Assembly: GCA_035295125.1 (NCBI GenBank)
Contig: DATGJP010000063.1
Span: 62,001-126,000, forward strand
Source of the DNA: JAICMB01 sp035295125
GTDB taxonomy: Bacteria; Acidobacteriota; Terriglobia; Bryobacterales; Bryobacteraceae
Reading direction: 5' to 3'
DNA length: 64,000 nt
Below the pieces are notes generated by a model that was not told the origin of the DNA, did no database searches, and saw only the letters and a list, made by a program, of their open reading frames with translations. The position numbers were made by a program, and so were the translations under genes. Positions 59,326 through 64,000 of the stretch are shown piece by piece; the first letter of the stretch is position 1; each line of letters opens with the position of its first letter.

Positions 59326-61068
59326 TCAGGCTCCTACCGCACTTGCCCGCTTCCGCTCCAGCGGCCGCGCCGGAAGTCTCGCCCCTCTCTTCTCGTGCCA
59401 GCCATTCTGATCGGCGGCCAGTGGGAGCGTTATAGAAATCTTTGTTCCCTTACCCTTTTTCTTCACAGAAGCCAGTGCTTCGATGGCGCCTGGTTCCTGG
59501 TTGGCTCTCGGATAGCTTTGCACTTCGAACCGTCCTCCCAATAGGGCGACCCGTTCCCGCATCCCCGAAAGACCGAATGAGTCCCGTCGCGCGAGCGCCT
59601 CCTCCACATCGAAGCCCACGCCGTTATCCTCTACCGCCAACTTAACCATCCCATCGGCAGAACTCACCGAAATGTTTACGTTAGTTGCCTGAGCGTGCTT
59701 GCCGATATTGTTGAAACATTCCTGTACCAGCCGGTACACAATAATCTCGCTGCCTTGAGGCAATCGCCCCAGACGCGCGAGGTAGAGTTTGATCCTGACG
59801 GGATGCAGCCGCCGGAAGCGATTCACCAACTGCCGCAACGCCGCTCCCAGCCCCAGTTGTTCGAGCACCGCCGGGCTTAGCGCAGCGATCAGCCGGCGCA
59901 TTTCCAATATGGTACGTTCCGTGAGATCGCGAGCTTCCCTCAGCTTTGCGACGGCTTCGGCCTGTTCCGGGGGCAGGGAGGACTCCAGCAGCTCCATCTG
60001 CAACCGAATGCACAGCAGCGACTGGCCTGCTTCATCGTGTAGTTCCCGGCTGATGCGCCGACGTTCCATCTCTTCCACGTGGAGCATGTGTTCCGCGAGT
60101 TGCCGGACCTGCTCTTCCCGCGCGGCGAGGTCTTCCAACAGCCGCGCCTTCTCGGCTGCCATCAGGCACCGTTCCGCTGCAGCCGCCAGCAGCTCCTGCT
60201 CGCGCGGCAACCACTCATACTCCTTCGAAAATCCGAACTGCATCACACCGGAAATCTTCCCTCCGGCGGCTAAGGGGATCGACCAACAGGATTTGAATCG
60301 CCCTCGCCACGACGGGTCCAGTAAATGCTGCCCCGCGCCGGCCGATGGATCGATTTGACGGGCCTTGGCGAGTTGCCTCATGCGCGCCGGGCGGTTAGCC
60401 ACTTCCAGCAATTGCGGACGCGGCTTGGTGGCTTTGGCCGAGGCATTCGCCCGCAGTACCCAGGCTGTCCTCCGATCGTTCAACAGGTAGAGCCGGCCTG
60501 CATCCGCATGACAAACCTGTAACAGAGTGCGCAGAAAACGGTTCAGCAGCTCGTCGAGGTTGCGGGATTCCAACTCTACGCGGAACAGCTCGTAAAACGC
60601 CTGAGTTTCCGCTTCCCGGACCTGGTAGAACGCGTTGTTGAGAGTAAGAATGACGCAAAAATGTAGCTGCTCCCGCACCCACTGGAAGTTCGCATATTCG
60701 CTGGGAAGCAGCTTCCGCAACACCGGCGTCAGTAAGCGATCGTACTCCTGTAGAGCCTCAACGATGCTACTGGGAGCCAGGTTCAGTTTCGCCAGCCGCC
60801 GCCCATTGTATTCCACCTGCTCGATGAACTTAAGTGGCGGCCGCCCGCTTGCCAGGATCTTGGCCGCCGATCCCGTGGTGAGTGCCACTAGCGCATGGCG
60901 TATCTTCGGCTCGAAATCCAGCGCCTTTAGTTTGTTGACGAAACGGCGTTCCAGCGCATCGGTGTGCGGTAGCAGAAACACCGCCAGGCGCTGAAGATGA
61001 ACCCTCAGTTGATCGCTGAGTACATCTGCCGCATCCGCCAACTCGGGTGCTATTTCCGTGAGCTGCAC
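59326..61068 (-). CDS. GAF-domain sensor histidine kinase (HisKA_3)
   Basis: A 580-residue soluble kinase without membrane segments. Residues 1-150 are all-helical (LSDQLRVHLQRLAVFLLPHT, FIEQVEYNGRRLAKLNLAPS, VEALQEYDRLLTPVLRKLL), resembling globin-sensor or RsbR N-terminal folds but not assigned. Residues about 165-320 form a GAF domain (CHADAGRLYLLNDRRTAWVL, GVMQFGFSKEYEWLPREQEL). His344 in RELHDEAGQSLLCIRLQ is the phospho-acceptor. The ATPase has VQECFNNIGKHAQATNVNIS and VEDNGVGFDVEEA. It signals to the regulator encoded next. The input is likely a small cytoplasmic ligand or gas. Confidence 0.92.
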   Translation of the reverse strand: MQLTEIAPELADAADVLSDQLRVHLQRLAVFLLPHTDALERRFVNKLKALDFEPKIRHALVALTTGSAAKILASGRPPLKFIEQVEYNGRRLAKLNLAPSSIVEALQEYDRLLTPVLRKLLPSEYANFQWVREQLHFCVILTLNNAFYQVREAETQAFYELFRVELESRNLDELLNRFLRTLLQVCHADAGRLYLLNDRRTAWVLRANASAKATKPRPQLLEVANRPARMRQLAKARQIDPSAGAGQHLLDPSWRGRFKSCWSIPLAAGGKISGVMQFGFSKEYEWLPREQELLAAAAERCLMAAEKARLLEDLAAREEQVRQLAEHMLHVEEMERRRISRELHDEAGQSLLCIRLQMELLESSLPPEQAEAVAKLREARDLTERTILEMRRLIAALSPAVLEQLGLGAALRQLVNRFRRLHPVRIKLYLARLGRLPQGSEIIVYRLVQECFNNIGKHAQATNVNISVSSADGMVKLAVEDNGVGFDVEEALARRDSFGLSGMRERVALLGGRFEVQSYPRANQEPGAIEALASVKKKGKGTKISITLPLAADQNGWHEKRGARLPARPLERKRASAVGA

Positions 61069-61169
61069 TCATGCCCTATATCGGCAGCTAGGGTAGAAAC
61101 TTGAGGGAACACCTCCATGGAGGTAAGACTCTTACTTTGAGAGCGTTCCCGCGAAGGCTTGCTTAAGAG

Positions 61170-62551
61170 TTATCCCCTGGGATTCCAGGCTGGTTCCCAC
61201 ACCCGATCGAGCGCCGCCTTTGCCTTCAAGTAGTTCGCTCGCGCTACCACCTCCGTCGACCGTGCCTGCGAGAGGTAGCTCTGGTATTGAATGACAAACT
61301 GCGATGAATTTGATGTGCTGCCGGTCGTCGGCTGTGCCGAGGAATTCCCTGTCGTGCTGCTGCCAAGACTCGAGATGGGCGTGCGTAGCAGCGCGTCGAA
61401 CGAGTTCACCGGTATTGCGGAGTCTGCACTGCTACCTGGTAATTCACGCCATTCACATAGTTCAGCCATTCATTCGGCGCTACCTGGCCGCTGGAGCTCA
61501 GAGAGATCAGGAGGCTGTTGGTAACGTCGCGCTCGGTCAAGCCGAGTTGGTCGGCCTTCGAGCGGTCCACGTTGACGCGAACCTCGGGGTAATCCACCAC
61601 CTGGTGCAGATGGACGTCCGCCGCGCCGGGAATGGATGACACCTTTCGCGCCAGGTCCTGCGCGACCTGGTAGTTGTCCGGCGCATCCCGGCCGCTGATC
61701 TGCAGGTCGATTGGCGCTGGAAGCCCGAAGTTGAGGATCTGGTTCGTGATGTTCGCGGCCTCGAAATAGATCGTGCAGTCGGGCATTTTTTCGCGCAGCC
61801 GGGCGCGCAGATACTCGCCGTAGTTCTCGGTAGAACCGTGCTTGGGCTTCAGCGAGATCAAAATGTCGCCGTCGCTGTTGCCGATTACCGGATTGTCCCC
61901 GAACGCGAGGTTGATACCGCTGTTCGGCATCCCGATATTGTCGAGAATCATGTCCAACTGGTCGGGAGGGATGGCATGACGGATTTCATCGTCAATCGCC
62001 GCAAAGTATCTTTCGGATTCTTCAATGCGAGTACCGGGCTGCACGTGCAACCGGATCTGCCCGGAATCCACGTCGGGAAGAAATCCTCTCCGATTACGAA
62101 ACACCAGCGCGAACGATCCGACGTCCGAGTTGCAGAATCGGGACGCTCGAAGCGTCATATTTTAAGATGTTAGGGGGAAAAATCCTCGGGGGCAGCACGC
62201 GCAGAATGGTCTGGACGATTGCCGTGATCGGCGACAGAGCCATCTCCACCTTTACGTCGGGCTGAAAAAACACCTTCATAACCGCAACACGTTGTAAGAT
62301 TGCGACTCAATGTGGTGAATGTCGTTGACCGTTATGGTCATGGCCCGTTCCGAGACGGTCACGATGCGCTTTTCCATCTCGTCGGGCGAAACTCCGTTGA
62401 ATGACCACACTACGCTCACCACAGGGATATCGATATAGGGAAAGATGTCGGTCGGCATGGCGAACGCAGCGACCGCGCCGAGCATGGTGATCAGCACCGC
62501 CATGACGACAAATGTGTATGGACGCCGCAGCGCGAGCCGAACAATCCACAT
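61170..62551 (-). pseudogene. decayed RND (AcrB/CzcA-like) efflux permease with TolC-like tail
   Basis: The gene starts normally at 62551 (MWIVRLALRRPYTFVVMAVL). At 62285-62290 AACGTGTTGC lacks one G, shifting VAVMKVFFQPDVKVEMAL out of frame. After SSVPILQLG an internal block of roughly 400 codons (judged from the usual family length) is missing. The sequence resumes at GEDFFP, where a missing C (near 62080) causes another shift into DVDSGQIRLHV. The porter-domain part then runs well (DNIGMPNSGINLAFGDNPVI, LISLSSSGQVAPNEWLNYVN) to QTPQYR, where a third one-base loss gives a stop at 61406. The last part (SSQFVIQYQSYLSQARSTEV) resembles a TolC-type outer-membrane protein. Not functional. Confidence 0.85.
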
Positions 62552-62594
62552 ATGGCCATCGGTTCGACAGCGATGGACGAGTAACCGTGTCCCG

Positions 62595-63824
62595 CTAGTG
62601 TGCGCCGTGCTTCTTGAGGAGGTTGGCTATTTCCGTTTGATTGTTATCTAACGCGGTTTTGAGAACGCCGACACCACTCTTGGTGCGAACGTTGGGGTCG
62701 GCTCCATGATCCAGGAGTATCCGGACCACTTCTGTACGGCCCAGCGAGGCGGCATAGTACAGGGGCGTGGCATTCGATTCCGTATCGCGCAAATTGATGT
62801 CCGCGCCGTGACCGAGAAGCAGCACAACCACGTCCGCGTTCCCGCTTAAAGCGGCGTCATGGAGGGGGGTCGTCCCGGCCTTGTTTCGCGCGTTTACATT
62901 GGCCCGATGCGCCAGCAGGAGGTCGACCATCTCGCGTTGGCCTTTTAGGGCGGCATCGCCCAACGGCGTCGTGCCCTCGGAGCCCATGGCATTGACATCG
63001 GCGCCTTTTTCAATCAAAAGCGCGACAATCTCGGTGTAGCCCCGCATGACCGCGTAATGCATTGCGTGCGGAACGAAACCAGGCGACGACGACTGTTCCA
63101 TCAGGAACGCAACGATGTGCGTCTGACGCGCCGCCAGGGCGTCGTCCATGAGAGATGCACCAGACTGATCCTTGAGATTGACATCGACCCCGGAAGCCAG
63201 CAACACTTTCAGCACGTCGAGATTCCCGCGTACCGCCGCCTCATGAACCGGGGTCATCCCGGTGTCGGGGTTGACCCGCTTGGGGTCTGCTCCATGCGCG
63301 AGGAGCGTTTCCACCGCCTCGGGATGCCCTTTACTCGCGGCTTCATCCAGCGAAGTTTCGCCATCCGTCGATGTGGCGCCAACATCCGCGCCGTGCGCAA
63401 TAAGTAGCTCGATCATGTCCCGATTGCCACGATTCGCCGCCAGGTGCAACGGCGTGCTGCCCGAACGGTCTCGGGCCTTGACGTCGGCGCCCTTGGCAAT
63501 CAGTTTTGCGGCAATTCGGGTGTGATTGGTAATGGCGGCGTAATGGAGGGGAGTCGATCCCGCTTCGGCGTGCCGGGCATTGACGTTCGCGCCGAAACTC
63601 AGGAGCACGTCAACAATTTGTTCTTCGCCCGCCCAGACGGCGTCGTGGAGAGGTGTCCCGCCCAACGGACTCGTGCTGTTGACGAGTGCACCCTGTTCGA
63701 GCAGTTCCCGCACGCGGTAGACGTTGCCGGCGCGGACGGCTTGCCGGAGTTCGTCGGCAGGTTTGACGGTATCGGCTGTAAGCGCGGCCAGCAATATCGC
63801 CGCAAGCAGCGCGATGCGCATCAT
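62595..63824 (-). CDS. exported ankyrin-repeat protein
   Basis: A 409-residue protein with a signal peptide (MRIALLAAILLAALTADTV) and about eleven ankyrin repeats filling the rest. Examples are GGTPLHDAVWAGEEQIVDVL, GSTPLHYAAITNHTRIAAKL and GTTPLHDAALSGNADVVVLL. One repeat (about 235-265, SLMDDALAARQTHIVAFLME) departs most from consensus. Ankyrin arrays bind proteins. With a Sec signal and no catalytic domain, it probably acts as a periplasmic scaffold or inhibitor. It follows the RND pseudogene region by 43 bases on the same strand but is not clearly part of that transcript. Confidence 0.92.
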   Translation of the reverse strand: MMRIALLAAILLAALTADTVKPADELRQAVRAGNVYRVRELLEQGALVNSTSPLGGTPLHDAVWAGEEQIVDVLLSFGANVNARHAEAGSTPLHYAAITNHTRIAAKLIAKGADVKARDRSGSTPLHLAANRGNRDMIELLIAHGADVGATSTDGETSLDEAASKGHPEAVETLLAHGADPKRVNPDTGMTPVHEAAVRGNLDVLKVLLASGVDVNLKDQSGASLMDDALAARQTHIVAFLMEQSSSPGFVPHAMHYAVMRGYTEIVALLIEKGADVNAMGSEGTTPLGDAALKGQREMVDLLLAHRANVNARNKAGTTPLHDAALSGNADVVVLLLGHGADINLRDTESNATPLYYAASLGRTEVVRILLDHGADPNVRTKSGVGVLKTALDNNQTEIANLLKKHGAH

Positions 63825-63907
63825 ACCTCGATTGTAGAGTAGGACAAGCTGCAGCTTGCCGGCGATCCGCTGTGGGGGAGGAACAGCGGGGAGGGAACGG
63901 CGGTCGC

Positions 63908-64000
63908 TTACTGGACGACTGTGCTGCTGGAAGCACCGGCCTGGGTGCGGAACTCATACTGCTGGATCTCAACGGCCGCGGCGGCGTCTTCGGCGCGTAC
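63908..64000 (-). CDS. C-terminal end of an unidentified protein
   Basis: The minus-strand frame is open from the right window edge to a TAA at 63908, giving 30 residues (AEDAAAAVEIQQYEFRTQAG, ending SSSTVVQ). It is 84 bases upstream of the ankyrin gene on the same strand. There is too little to name a family, and coding status rests only on the open frame and plausible composition. Confidence 0.35.
   Translation of the reverse strand, partial: VRAEDAAAAVEIQQYEFRTQAGASSSTVVQ

Overview
The window is a GC-rich chromosomal segment, gene-dense on both strands. Its gene set is typical of a soil Acidobacteriota, probably a Bryobacter/Solibacter-like member. Pointers are a PadR regulator paired with a small UVR-motif protein, a large secreted S9 peptidase, MacB-like permeases, a Tat-exported Gfo/Idh oxidoreductase, secreted quinoprotein plus cytochrome c, a DUF1111 di-haem protein, a Hanks-type kinase, a two-component propeller kinase and a subtilase with a GTGAVW tail. 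The taxonomy is inferred from gene content only. No rRNA operon, CRISPR array or complete prophage is present.

Layout. 1-5.9 kb: 3' end of a ketoacyl synthase, a YdjM-like membrane protein, the padR pair, an S9 peptidase, a small membrane protein and an SDR, ending in a cluster of four hairpins. 6-12 kb (minus strand): a secreted beta-helix protein, then a set of two MacB-like permeases, a histidine kinase and a response regulator. 12.6-15.1 kb: YD-repeat protein, FKBP-DinB fusion, CPBP protease. 15-20.3 kb (minus): VOC-SpoIIE phosphatase fusion, GT39-like membrane protein, PQQ dehydrogenase, di-haem cytochrome c. 20.4-25.8 kb: Gfo/Idh protein, broken Ser/Thr kinase, methyltransferase, DUF3237 protein, IS630 remnant. 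26-32.2 kb: propeller histidine kinase with its NarL-type regulator, and a GH50-like secreted protein.

32.5-37.07 kb is a small genomic islet. It is bounded by an intact tRNA-Glu(CTC) gene and a 27-bp exact copy of that gene's 3' end. It holds a Fic remnant, a TetR/NmrA/DoxX-like cassette and a lipoprotein gene flanked by near-identical 20-mers, but no integrase. 37.1-40.7 kb: serine/threonine dehydratase, ArsR regulator, and a membrane protein fused to three secreted-type repeats. 40.8-46.2 kb (minus): a tightly coupled five-gene unit headed by hfq (Hfq, lipoprotein, GT39-like protein with a discoidin-like domain, BadF-type sugar kinase, M20 peptidase). 46.4-50.4 kb: DUF1111 di-haem protein, a small basic protein, and the subtilase. 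50.6-53.6 kb (plus): PilZ protein, HlyD-like adaptor, class I fumarase. 53.6-61.1 kb (minus): two-component pair, TIM-barrel protein, SppA, two GT4 glycosyltransferases. 61.2-62.6 kb is a decayed RND efflux gene, followed by an ankyrin-repeat protein and the tail of one more gene.

The recurring biology is cell-envelope and extracytoplasmic: secreted peptidases and glycosidase, periplasmic sugar/alcohol oxidation feeding cytochrome c, glycosyltransferases and sensory systems. I did not find a convincing wholly new multi-gene system. The strongest leads are the hfq-headed envelope operon, the membrane protein with three C-terminal PCRVVDTR repeats, the tRNA-Glu islet, and unusual fusions (VOC-SpoIIE, FKBP-DinB). 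The GH50-like protein lacking its expected nucleophile and hairpin repeats that have entered a coding region are also worth checking.
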